Below, one piece after another: positions 8,451-17,523 of a DNA stretch of 32,427 bases (position 1 is its first letter; every line of letters starts with the position of its first letter). The notes beneath the pieces were generated by a model. It made no database searches and was not told where the DNA came from. It saw only the letters and a program-made list of their open reading frames with translations. Source of the DNA: Rikenellaceae bacterium DTU002 (GTDB lineage: Bacteria > Bacteroidota > Bacteroidia > Bacteroidales > UBA932); contig LFSY01000121.1 in NCBI GenBank assembly GCA_001512865.1, positions 14,343-46,769 of the forward strand, in the 5' to 3' direction. The position numbers and the translations under genes are program-made.

Positions 8451-9659
8451 ATGAAAAAGACCCTAATATGCATACTTGCGCTCCTCCTGGCAGGAGGATG
8501 CCGGCAGGAAGAAGAAAAGCAACAGGCACCATTGGAAAAGGAGACTGCAGCGCTGGCCGGTATCCTGCCATCCGGGGATCCTGCCACGCGTACCACCTTA
8601 CATGAAGACGGGTTGCTCACCACGTGGGAATCCGGGGATGCCATAGGCGTTTTCGGTAACAATGCGTCCAATGTGCGTTATACCCTCTCCTCAGGGGCAG
8701 GAACACCCTTTGGGTTGTTCAGGGGCGCGGATTCCGGATCTCCCGTCTATGCCTACTATCCTTTTACGGAGAAAGCCGGAGATTCCTATAATGCCATTAA
8801 GGGAACACTGGCCCCCGAAACAGTACAGAACGGGGAAGAGACACCCATTGGGGCTTCTGACTGGAAAGTCAGTTCCCTGATCCTGGGAAACGCAACGGAC
8901 GGGTACCGGATCCATTTCCGGGAAATCATGGCATTGCTTTCCTTTACCATAGATGCAACCGGGACCGGGCTGGAAGGAGAAACCCTCAGATCGGTGTCCT
9001 TATCCGCTGAAGGACGGAAACTGGCGGGAAACTTTACGATTGATCTCTCAAAAGCCGATGCCACTCCCCTTTTCGATGCCCAGGCATCTTCCGGGGTGGT
9101 GTTGAAAATGGAACACCGCCCGGTGCTTGCAGGCGGGAAACCTCTTGTCTGTCACATGTTCGTCAATGCCGACGTGCCCGGGGGAACGCCCCTGGAGATC
9201 GTATTGGAGACCAACCGGTCTGTGTCTACAACCAGGGTAACTGCTGCAAAACCAATGAAAGCCGGACACCGTTATCACATCCCGCTTATCCTGGAGGAGA
9301 TCTCCGATAAAACGACAGTCACGGACATTGCCCTCAAATACGACTACCAAACATTCGGGATCTACCAGAAAGGAGACACGCTCCTCTCATACAGGGCTTT
9401 CAACGATCAGTGGAGCAGACTGGATTACCCCGATCATTATACATTCCGTATACAGAATAACGAACAGAAATTTGTAGTATCCGTGGAAGGCATTCCCCAG
9501 AATCCGCAAACAGGTGTTTTCTATAACATCAGTGTCTCGGTGTATGGAACGGACAGGATCGCTGCGGGCACCAGAAATGTTTGTGCAGTCAGGCTTCAGG
9601 ACCATCTGCTGGTATTGTACGACTACGAAAACGAAATTAGTTATGTTGTTTACAATTAA
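8451..9659 (+). CDS. Fimbrillin-family (Mfa-like) lipoprotein
   Basis: MKKTLICILALLLAGGC lipobox; 'TRTTLHEDGLLTTWESGDAIGVFGNNASN' and 'PVYAYYPFTEKAGD' typical of fimbrillin-like proteins. Alternative ATG at 8439 overlapping the previous stop. Confidence 0.8.
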   Translation: MKKTLICILALLLAGGCRQEEEKQQAPLEKETAALAGILPSGDPATRTTLHEDGLLTTWESGDAIGVFGNNASNVRYTLSSGAGTPFGLFRGADSGSPVYAYYPFTEKAGDSYNAIKGTLAPETVQNGEETPIGASDWKVSSLILGNATDGYRIHFREIMALLSFTIDATGTGLEGETLRSVSLSAEGRKLAGNFTIDLSKADATPLFDAQASSGVVLKMEHRPVLAGGKPLVCHMFVNADVPGGTPLEIVLETNRSVSTTRVTAAKPMKAGHRYHIPLILEEISDKTTVTDIALKYDYQTFGIYQKGDTLLSYRAFNDQWSRLDYPDHYTFRIQNNEQKFVVSVEGIPQNPQTGVFYNISVSVYGTDRIAAGTRNVCAVRLQDHLLVLYDYENEISYVVYN

Positions 9660-9665
9660 TGTGCT

Positions 9666-12404
9666 ATGAAAAGAATACTACCTGCAAAATTCCTGTTCCT
9701 GTTCCTGTTTGCCTGCTGTTTTCATAGTGCTTACGCAGTAAAGGCATACCCCGATCCCATACAGGTTATACAGCCCGACGGAACGACCCTTACCATCCGC
9801 AAACACGGGGATGAATTCCTCAACTGGACCACCTGTGGCGACCGGCTGGTCAAACAAAAACCTGACGGTTTTTATTACCTGGCGGAATTCCTTTCCGACG
9901 GAAACGTTCAGGCTACCGATATACGTGTAGATCCCGGATTGATCCGGCAAAGCACCACGCAGGTCTTTCCCCCGGCCGCAGCCATCCACAGGGCGCGGAT
10001 CTTACGGGAAGAGTTTTCCCGTATATTTGCCGCCCGCTCAGACGTTGCCCGGCTGCGACCCGACATTTTTCCCGCCGTAAAAGGCGCATCTGCGTCCATT
10101 GCCCTGGGACAGAAAAAATTCCTGGTCATCCTGGCACAGTTCAGCGATCTGGAGTTTGTCTCGGCAACTGCACAGGAAGATTTTTTCAACCTGCTGAACC
10201 AGGAAGGATACGCTGCCAACGGCGGGACAGGCTCTGTCAGGGAATATTTCCGCCAAAATGCTTCGGGAGCTTTTGACCCCGTGTTTGATGTTGTCGGACC
10301 GGTGACGCTCTCCCGCCCGGTTTCATATTACGGGGCGAATAACGATGAGGGAAAGAATATGTACGAGCGATCCAGAGAAATGGTGGCAGAAGCCGTAAGA
10401 TCTGCAGATTATTATCTGGGAACCGATTTCTCGCCCTACGACAATGACGGGGACGGTTATATTGACAATGTTTTTGTGTATTTTGCCGGACATAACGAGG
10501 CTGAAGGAGGCGGAGATCATACCATATGGCCGCATGCCTGGTCTACCTATGATCAGAGTACAACCGTAGACGGTGTCACAACGGGATCCTACGCGTGTAC
10601 CTCTGAATTGCGGGGTGCCTCGGGCACGGCGATGGCCGGCATCGGGACCTATTGCCATGAATTCGGGCATGTTCTGGGGTTACCCGATTTTTACGACACC
10701 GATGGTAAAGAAAACGGCGAAGCCAGGGGTTTGGGCAGATTTTCACTTATGTCGGGAGGCAATTACAACAACGCGGGAAGAACCCCGCCTTACCTTACGA
10801 CCGTTGAAAGGATCCTTCTGGAGTGGAGGGCCGATGAAATTGAGGAAATCACGACATCGGGAGATTATCGCCTGGACCCTGTATCGGGGAACAGTGCCTA
10901 TGGTGTGGCCACGGCCAATCCCGGAGAATTTTTTCTTTTTGAATACAGAAAAAAAGAGGGATGGGACAATTCGCTGCCCAATTCCGGGTTACTCATTTAT
11001 CATATAGACATGTCCGAAAACCTGGTGGGCGGGACATCTGCGGCTGACAGATGGCGTTTCTGGGACGGCATCAACACATACGCATCCCACCAGTGCTATG
11101 ACCTGGTGGAAGCGGTATATCCCGAATCGGCCATTCAGTTTGACAACCAGATCCCATTCCCCGGATCAGCCAAGAACACCTCTTTTACGGAAACTTCTTC
11201 CCCGGCTGCGAAAGATCATGCGGGAAAACCCATTGGTGTAAACCTCACAGGTATTTCCAACGAAACTGCCTATGCCGCTTTTACCGTCACCATGAGCAAT
11301 GCCCTGGTGATCACGGGGACGGTTGCAGATGTTGAAGGTAATCCGCTGGAAGGGGTAACGGTGTCGCTCACATATGAAGAAACCCCGCAAAACACCTTCG
11401 AAAAATCATCCATTACAGGGTCCGGGCCACTGGTCGCACGCTTCCGTAAGACGGGGACAGACAATCCTGCCGCCACCGCAACTACAGGTCAGGATGGCAA
11501 ATATAGCTTCAGCACAGAAAGCCGCCAGGGTCTGTATACGGTCATGGCCTCCAAAGAAGGCTACCATCCTGCCTTCAGGGAGGTGGATGCTTCCCGGACC
11601 GGAACAGTCACAGAAGACATCACCCTGACACCCGTTGAGGAACCCGGTAACGGAATCCTGAAAAAACACGGTCCCTGGGAAGGACACGGGGTCGGATACG
11701 GATCCCCGGGAGGCACCATTTTCGGGGCGGTGGGATTTTCGGCCCAGGAAATGGCCCCGTTCGCAGGCAGTGTGGTAAGCACCCTTTCTTTCCTGGTCGA
11801 TGGATCAAGTGCCGATGAAGTGGGCGTCTTCATCTGTTATGACAACGAATGCGCCTTTTCAGGAGTACTGAGTAATCCTTCTTTTGGGGTCATGATGCAG
11901 GTCGACCTCTCTCCGTTCCTGATCGTTCTTCCTGCCGGCAGGGATGTCAAATTCGGTTATTACGTGAACGGCAGTGATTACGGCTGGCCCCTGGCTACCG
12001 ATCCGGGACCCATGGCACCTATGGGAGGTTATGCAGGCAGTTCCCTGGAAGAGCTCACCACCGACTGGAAGGAAAAACACGGGATAGACATGAACATTCA
12101 AATTTCGGCAACCGTAACGGCACAGGACAACATGCTCTTTTCATTGGGCTATTATATGATCCGATATGAGCAAAAAGAGTACTTACCCGGAGACACCTTT
12201 ACATTGCAGCTGAACGATTCCGCCAGTGTCCAGGGTGTTGAAAAACCTTTGGGCGTGCAATGGTTTTTCAATGACCTCCCACATGCTGCAGGTGATGTTA
12301 TCACACTAACTGCCGGAGACCATACTGCAAAGGCAGTACTGACATTTAACGGTTATACACAAACCATAGTACAGGAAATCCATGTTGATCCCGCGCAGCA
12401 ATGA
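9666..12404 (+). CDS. M6 family metalloprotease (immune inhibitor A-like) with carboxypeptidase-regulatory-like domain
   Basis: Signal peptide; 'GTYCHEFGHVLGLPDFYDTDG' (HExxH...P.FYD) and 'YDNDGDGYIDNVFVYFAGHNEAEGGGDHTIWPHAW'; 'ITGTVADVEGNPLEGVTVSL...GKYSFSTESRQGLYTVMASKEGYHP' CarboxypepD_reg-like. Confidence 0.92.
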   Translation: MKRILPAKFLFLFLFACCFHSAYAVKAYPDPIQVIQPDGTTLTIRKHGDEFLNWTTCGDRLVKQKPDGFYYLAEFLSDGNVQATDIRVDPGLIRQSTTQVFPPAAAIHRARILREEFSRIFAARSDVARLRPDIFPAVKGASASIALGQKKFLVILAQFSDLEFVSATAQEDFFNLLNQEGYAANGGTGSVREYFRQNASGAFDPVFDVVGPVTLSRPVSYYGANNDEGKNMYERSREMVAEAVRSADYYLGTDFSPYDNDGDGYIDNVFVYFAGHNEAEGGGDHTIWPHAWSTYDQSTTVDGVTTGSYACTSELRGASGTAMAGIGTYCHEFGHVLGLPDFYDTDGKENGEARGLGRFSLMSGGNYNNAGRTPPYLTTVERILLEWRADEIEEITTSGDYRLDPVSGNSAYGVATANPGEFFLFEYRKKEGWDNSLPNSGLLIYHIDMSENLVGGTSAADRWRFWDGINTYASHQCYDLVEAVYPESAIQFDNQIPFPGSAKNTSFTETSSPAAKDHAGKPIGVNLTGISNETAYAAFTVTMSNALVITGTVADVEGNPLEGVTVSLTYEETPQNTFEKSSITGSGPLVARFRKTGTDNPAATATTGQDGKYSFSTESRQGLYTVMASKEGYHPAFREVDASRTGTVTEDITLTPVEEPGNGILKKHGPWEGHGVGYGSPGGTIFGAVGFSAQEMAPFAGSVVSTLSFLVDGSSADEVGVFICYDNECAFSGVLSNPSFGVMMQVDLSPFLIVLPAGRDVKFGYYVNGSDYGWPLATDPGPMAPMGGYAGSSLEELTTDWKEKHGIDMNIQISATVTAQDNMLFSLGYYMIRYEQKEYLPGDTFTLQLNDSASVQGVEKPLGVQWFFNDLPHAAGDVITLTAGDHTAKAVLTFNGYTQTIVQEIHVDPAQQ

Positions 12405-13693
12405 GCTTCCCCGGACTATTGAAAAAATGGCTGCTGGACTGGCTGCTCGATCCTGATGACAAGCTGACTTTCAGAAAATACGAAGGGCAAAAGATCGATT
12501 GGGAGGGTGTTGACAACCTGTACATCCATATCCCCTTTTGCAGAAACAAGTGTCCTTATTGTCCCTATTACAAAGAAATATTCCAGGATCAGAAAGCCTG
12601 GTTCTTTGGAGAATCCCTGTTGCATGAAATTGACCTGCATGCCCCCTGGCTACAGGGCCGGGCCATGCAGTCTCTGTACATAGGGGGAGGAACGCCCACA
12701 TTAATGACAGATCTGCTGACCAGGGCCATTGGGAGGCTTCGCGAACTGTGTTCCGTTGAAAAGATTGCTATTGAAACCTCTCCTTCAGATATCAGCAACG
12801 AAGTCCTGGTTTCGCTGCATAATATGGGTTGTAATATGATCAGCCTGGGAGTACAGGATTTTCAGCAGAAGTATCTTACTTTCCTGGGCCGGGATTATAC
12901 AACAGAAAAGACGCTTGATGTCATTGATAAAATCGGTCTTTCGTATTACGACACCTTTAACCTTGACCTGATCTTTGCCTATCCCGGACAAACCCTCAAA
13001 GAGCTTGATCTTACCCTGCGGATGGCAATGGACACGCCTGCGCACCAATTGACTTTTTATCCCCTCTTTACTTTTCCCTACAGCACCGTCGGCCGTTTCA
13101 TAAACCTGAAGCAGGTCAAAATGCCGGACAGCGAGATCCGGAGACGTATGTATTATCATATATACGATACGTTACTGGCTAACGGATACGAGCAGGTATC
13201 GGTCTGGGGATTCCTGAAAGGGGGAAAAGGAAAATATTCTTCCGTAACACGGGAACAGTACCTGGGACTGGGCCCCTCTGCAGGCACCTATACTGGAAAG
13301 CAGTTCCTCTTCAACACATTCAATATGGAAAAATACATCTCGGGACCTGTCCAGGATCAGTTACCCTATGAGTATATCATGGATGTTACCCCCCATATGG
13401 AACGTCTTTTCTGGGTTTACTGGCGCCTCTATGAAACAGTAATCCCCCGGGAGGTATACAGGCAGCGGTTCGATCGTGATTTCACGGAGGATTTCAAATC
13501 CCTGCTGTACGGTGCAGAGATGATGAAATATATGGTCGTAAAGGATCCTCACCTGTTGCTTACCAAAAAGGGGATACACCGGATCCACCTGCTACAGAAT
13601 CATTTTGCCCTGGATTTCATCAATCGTATTTGGACTGCGTGTACACAGGATCCCTCTCCGGACAAGGTGCCTTTGTCTGCCTGGCATAACTGA
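12401..13693 (+). CDS. Radical SAM enzyme of the coproporphyrinogen III oxidase-like (HemN/HemW) family
   Basis: 'LYIHIPFCRNKCPYCPYY' CxxxCxxC; 'LYIGGGTPTLM'; 'MISLGVQDFQQKYLTFLGRDYT'; 'FNLDLIFAYPGQTLKELD'; ATGA overlap with preceding stop. Confidence 0.88.
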   Translation: MSFPGLLKKWLLDWLLDPDDKLTFRKYEGQKIDWEGVDNLYIHIPFCRNKCPYCPYYKEIFQDQKAWFFGESLLHEIDLHAPWLQGRAMQSLYIGGGTPTLMTDLLTRAIGRLRELCSVEKIAIETSPSDISNEVLVSLHNMGCNMISLGVQDFQQKYLTFLGRDYTTEKTLDVIDKIGLSYYDTFNLDLIFAYPGQTLKELDLTLRMAMDTPAHQLTFYPLFTFPYSTVGRFINLKQVKMPDSEIRRRMYYHIYDTLLANGYEQVSVWGFLKGGKGKYSSVTREQYLGLGPSAGTYTGKQFLFNTFNMEKYISGPVQDQLPYEYIMDVTPHMERLFWVYWRLYETVIPREVYRQRFDRDFTEDFKSLLYGAEMMKYMVVKDPHLLLTKKGIHRIHLLQNHFALDFINRIWTACTQDPSPDKVPLSAWHN

Positions 13694-14505
13694 TGCTGAA
13701 AGATTTTTTTTATTTTTACCATCCAATGAAGGATTTTACAAAAAAATACGGTCCCTGGGCATTGGTGGCAGGGGCATCGGAGGGACTTGGAGAAGCTTTT
13801 GCCGTTGAAGCCGCACGCAGGGGGCTAAACGTCCTGATAGCAGCCAGGCGGCTGGATAAATTGCAGGATCTGGCTGCTTCCCTGGAAGGCCGGTTTGGCG
13901 TGGAAGTAAAATACCGCCAGGCCGATCTAGCCGATCCTGCCCAGATCAGGGCTCTTTTTCTGCATCAGGAGCTCACCTTCGGTCTTGTGATCTACAATGC
14001 GGCATACGCACCCATCGGCTGGTTTACCGACCTGGCACCGGAAAACCTGGAAAAGATCGTTGCCGTGAACGCACAAGGGCCGTTGCTTGTGGCAAAACTC
14101 GCCTCGGACCGGATGAAAGAACTCAAAAAGGGAGGGATCGTGCTGATGTCTTCGCTGGCCGGGACACAGGGAAGTCCCAAAATTGCCACCTACGCCGCCA
14201 CCAAGGCATTTAACATGATTCTGGCGGAAGGTCTTTGGAAAGAACTCAAACCTCTCGGCATAGATGTGCTGGCATCGTGTGCCGGGGCTATCCTGACTCC
14301 GGGTTACGGGAACACCAAACATCAGAAACCGGCTCCGGGCTCCATGACTCCGCAACAGGTCGCCTCCTTCACCCTGGACCGCCTGGGACGTGGACCTGTA
14401 GTAGTTCCCGGAACGACCAACAAACTGGCAAGGCTCTTGATGGGTCGCCTGCTCCCCCGGCGCCTGGCCATAGCCCTTATGCATCAACAAACCAAAAATT
14501 TATAG
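13693..14505 (+). CDS. Short-chain dehydrogenase/reductase (SDR)
   Basis: 'WALVAGASEGLGEAFAVEAARRGLNVLIAARR' TGxxxGxG-like motif, 'YNAAYA', 'LMSSLAG', 'YAATK'; TGATG overlap with previous stop (start could alternatively be ATG 13726). Confidence 0.92.
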   Translation: MLKDFFYFYHPMKDFTKKYGPWALVAGASEGLGEAFAVEAARRGLNVLIAARRLDKLQDLAASLEGRFGVEVKYRQADLADPAQIRALFLHQELTFGLVIYNAAYAPIGWFTDLAPENLEKIVAVNAQGPLLVAKLASDRMKELKKGGIVLMSSLAGTQGSPKIATYAATKAFNMILAEGLWKELKPLGIDVLASCAGAILTPGYGNTKHQKPAPGSMTPQQVASFTLDRLGRGPVVVPGTTNKLARLLMGRLLPRRLAIALMHQQTKNL

Positions 14506-14507
14506 AG

Positions 14508-15584
14508 ATGATCAAAATTATCGGTTTTTTCACCCCCTGGTTTCTTTATGCCATCATTACATTGCTGCATTATTTTCTTCCCGCACGCCGGATGGAAGGA
14601 TATGTAAGGGATGCCCGTACCGGGAAACTGCTACGTTACCGGTTGAACGGCCGCCTTGTACTTATCGTCTGCATTGTCTTGTGGTTTGTCCTGGGCTACC
14701 TGGGATGGGTTCCCTACAACTGGCTGTATACGGTACGCTGGTACAGCGTGGCCGGGGCCTGTACCTTCGGTCTGATTTATTCATTGCTGTCGGTATTGCC
14801 TTTTGAGCCTACGGGCAGGGGACTGCCGGCGGACCTGTTCCTGGGACGCCTGGAGAATCCGCAATACATCAAAAGCCGGATAGATGCCAAAATGTGGCTC
14901 TATATGATCGGGGCCATCATGCTTCAATTGAACGTCCTGGCTTTTGTGGCACACCGTGTGATGGTTTTTGGCGATGTCCCCCGGGGCATATGGCTCTGTG
15001 CCGTCATGCTCTCCTATTTTGTTTGGGACTATATGACCTTCGAAAAGGTACACCTGTACACCTACGACCTCTTTGCCGAAAGGCTGGGTTTCAAGCTGGG
15101 TTTCGGATGCCTTACCTTTTACCCTTATTTCTATCCCATTGCCCTGTGGACCGCCGTGGAGCTTCCCGATCCCGGGACGTCGCTTTGGCTGCTGGTGCTG
15201 TTCGCCATCGTATTTTTCGCCGGATGGAGCCTGGCCCGGGGTGCCAACATGCAGAAATATTTTTTCAAAACCGAGCCGGAAAGGGTCTTTCTGGGGATCA
15301 GTCCAAAAACCATCAGCGACGGCAACCATACCTTACTGGTAAACGGATTCTGGGGTCTGAGCCGCCACATCAACTACCTGGGAGAAGTTCTTATGGGCAT
15401 AGGTATTGCCCTGAGTGTGGGCTACCCGGGCATATTCTGGGTGTGGCTGTACCCGCTCTATTACATCCTGCTTCTTGGAACACGGCAAATGGACGACGAC
15501 AAACGCTGCCGGGCAAAATACGGGAATTTGTGGGATGATTACAAAAAAGAAGTCAGGTACCGGATCATTCCCGGTCTTTATTAA
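14508..15584 (+). CDS. ERG4/ERG24 (sterol C14/C24 reductase-like) family membrane protein
   Basis: Polytopic; 'DLFLGRLENPQYIKSRIDAKMWLYM', 'NMQKYFFKTEPERVF', 'LLVNGFWGLSRHINYLGEVLMGIGIAL', 'RCRAKYGNLWDDYKKEVRYRIIPGLY' match the conserved C-terminal half of the sterol reductase family. Confidence 0.82.
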   Translation: MIKIIGFFTPWFLYAIITLLHYFLPARRMEGYVRDARTGKLLRYRLNGRLVLIVCIVLWFVLGYLGWVPYNWLYTVRWYSVAGACTFGLIYSLLSVLPFEPTGRGLPADLFLGRLENPQYIKSRIDAKMWLYMIGAIMLQLNVLAFVAHRVMVFGDVPRGIWLCAVMLSYFVWDYMTFEKVHLYTYDLFAERLGFKLGFGCLTFYPYFYPIALWTAVELPDPGTSLWLLVLFAIVFFAGWSLARGANMQKYFFKTEPERVFLGISPKTISDGNHTLLVNGFWGLSRHINYLGEVLMGIGIALSVGYPGIFWVWLYPLYYILLLGTRQMDDDKRCRAKYGNLWDDYKKEVRYRIIPGLY

Positions 15585-15611
15585 CGTTCAATCTTTTCAA
15601 ATATTTGTATT

Positions 15612-16118
15612 ATGGAAAACAGAACCGTTTTATTTGGCGGCAAGCCCGTCACACTGGCCGGAAAGGAGATCCGGACCGGTGACAAGGCTCCCGATTTCAC
15701 GGCAGTGAACTCCGGATTGAAAGATGTGAGACTTTCAGATTACGCGGGAAAGATTGTCATTATTGCCGTCTACCCATCCATTGATACCGGCGTCTGCCAG
15801 GCACAAAACCGTCGTTTCAATGCTGAAGCGACAAAAATGGAAGATATTGTGGTATTATCTGTTTCATGTGACCTGCCCTTTGCCCAAAGACGTTTTTGCG
15901 CCGCCGAAGGGCTGGACAAGGTGATCACCCTGTCGGACCACCGCCACGTGGACTTCGGGACCAAATACGGCTTTTTAATGGAAGAACTGCGTCTTTTGGC
16001 CAGAGGTACCGTAGTCGTTGACAAGGAAGGCTTTGTCCGTTACGTGGAATACGTACCCGAAATCACGCAGGAACCCCTGTACGAAGCCGCACTGGAAGTG
16101 GTGAAACAATTGCAATAA
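15612..16118 (+). CDS. tpx: Thiol peroxidase (atypical 2-Cys peroxiredoxin)
   Basis: 'LFGGKPVTLAGKEIRTGDKAPDF', peroxidatic 'SIDTGVCQAQNRRFN', resolving 'RFCAAEGL', 'RGTVVVDKEGFVRYVEYVPEITQEPLYEAAL'. Confidence 0.95.
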   Translation: MENRTVLFGGKPVTLAGKEIRTGDKAPDFTAVNSGLKDVRLSDYAGKIVIIAVYPSIDTGVCQAQNRRFNAEATKMEDIVVLSVSCDLPFAQRRFCAAEGLDKVITLSDHRHVDFGTKYGFLMEELRLLARGTVVVDKEGFVRYVEYVPEITQEPLYEAALEVVKQLQ

Positions 16119-16122
16119 GACT

Positions 16123-17523
16123 ATGAAACCATCAGCCAGATCCCCGGCTGTGGCCGGCAGGTTTTACGCTGCCACCCCGGGAAAATTGCAAAAGGAACTG
16201 GAACAATTGTTCCAACAGGCAAAGCCTCCGCAATGTGATAACGTAAGGGCCATTATCAGTCCGCATGCCGGATATATTTTTTCCGGAAGCGTGGCGGCTT
16301 CTGCCTTCAACCAGGTAGATGCCGGTAAAAAGTACGAAAGGATCTTTGTTATTGGGTCTTCACACCAGGTCAGGCTCAAAGGGGCCGCAGTGTATACCGT
16401 CGGGGATTACCGGACCCCTTTGGGAGATATAAACGTCGATACGCGATTTGCCGAACAGCTGGTATGTGCCTGTCCCGATCTTTTTGTCCCGGACAGCGAC
16501 GCCCACAACGTTGAACACAGCCTGGAAGTACAATTGCCTTTTTTACAACACGTTCTGGGAACGGATCTCACGATCGTTCCTATAGTTATCGGCACTTCAG
16601 AGGCCCTTACCTGCAAAAAGATCGCTAAAGCGCTTGCCCCGTACTTTACACCGGAAAACCTTTTTGTCATAAGTACGGACTTTTCGCATTATCCCCAGTA
16701 TGCAGATGCCGTCCAAGTGGACACGGTGACCAAGAACGCCATCCTGTCAAACGATCCGGAAATATTGCTTAAGACCCTGCAAGGCAATGCCGGCGGGCAC
16801 ATTCCGGGTCTTTCCACGAGTCTTTGCGGGTGGACCTCGGTACTTACGCTGCTGTACATGACCTCAGGAAAAGAGGCCCTGAAGTACATTGCCATTGATT
16901 ATAAGAACTCTGGTGATGCCGTGGAATTCAATGACAAAGAGCAGGTTGTCGGCTATTGGGCCATTGCCGTGTGCGATACGGAATTCCAGTTTTCCGGCAG
17001 GGAAAGATCCCTCCTGAGGGAATTGGCACGACGATCGGTGGAATCTGTTGTACTTACAAAAAAGCGCCTGCTCCTGCATCCCGGGGAATTCCCCCCGGCA
17101 CTTCACCAACACTGCGGGGCTTTTGTTACCCTGCGTCAAAATCAAAAACTGAGGGGTTGCATTGGCCGGATGGAAGCTGATGTTCCCCTTTTTGAACTGG
17201 TCAGCGATATGGCCGCTGCGGCTGCTCTTTACGATGACAGATTCCCCCCTGTGGACAAAAATGATCTGAAGGACCTGGATATGGAAATTACCGTCCTGTC
17301 TCCTCTAACCCTGATACGGGACATCCATCAGATTGAACTTGGAAAACATGGCATCCTGGTAAAAAGCGGCGGACGTTCGGGGGTGTTTCTTCCCCAGGTG
17401 GCCACCGAAACCGGATGGAGCCTGGAAGAATTCCTTGGCCATTGCTCCCGGGACAAAGCAGGCCTGGGATGGGAAGGCTGGAAATCAGCACGCATCTATA
17501 CTTTTACCGGACAGGTTTTTTAA
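16123..17523 (+). CDS. Fused AmmeMemoRadiSam proteins B and A (MEMO1-like + AMMECR1 domains)
   Basis: N-terminus 'RSPAVAGRFYAATPGKLQKELEQLF', 'ISPHAGYIFSGSVAASAF', 'NVEHSLEVQLPFLQ', 'VISTDFSHYPQYADA' (MEMO); C-terminus 'FVTLRQNQKLRGCIGRMEADVPLFELVSDMAAAAALYDDRFPPV...GVFLPQVATETGWSLEEFLGHCSRDKAGL' (AMMECR1). Confidence 0.95.
   Translation: MKPSARSPAVAGRFYAATPGKLQKELEQLFQQAKPPQCDNVRAIISPHAGYIFSGSVAASAFNQVDAGKKYERIFVIGSSHQVRLKGAAVYTVGDYRTPLGDINVDTRFAEQLVCACPDLFVPDSDAHNVEHSLEVQLPFLQHVLGTDLTIVPIVIGTSEALTCKKIAKALAPYFTPENLFVISTDFSHYPQYADAVQVDTVTKNAILSNDPEILLKTLQGNAGGHIPGLSTSLCGWTSVLTLLYMTSGKEALKYIAIDYKNSGDAVEFNDKEQVVGYWAIAVCDTEFQFSGRERSLLRELARRSVESVVLTKKRLLLHPGEFPPALHQHCGAFVTLRQNQKLRGCIGRMEADVPLFELVSDMAAAAALYDDRFPPVDKNDLKDLDMEITVLSPLTLIRDIHQIELGKHGILVKSGGRSGVFLPQVATETGWSLEEFLGHCSRDKAGLGWEGWKSARIYTFTGQVF

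Noticed and set aside
9666-12404. Type IX secretion C-terminal domain on the M6 protease
   Set aside because: C-terminus (..AVLTFNGYTQTIVQEIHVDPAQQ) lacks the usual T9SS CTD features such as a final KxVK-like strand pattern.
12401-13693. Naming the radical SAM gene hemW or hemN
   Set aside because: The family is clear, but C-P-Y-C-P-Y-Y-K and the genomic context differ from canonical heme chaperone/oxidase genes, so a specific symbol is not justified.
14235-14507. N-terminal extension of the ORF listed as 14235..15584
   Set aside because: It overlaps the well-supported SDR gene and lacks family similarity; MIKIIGFFTPWFLY at 14508 is the natural membrane-protein start.
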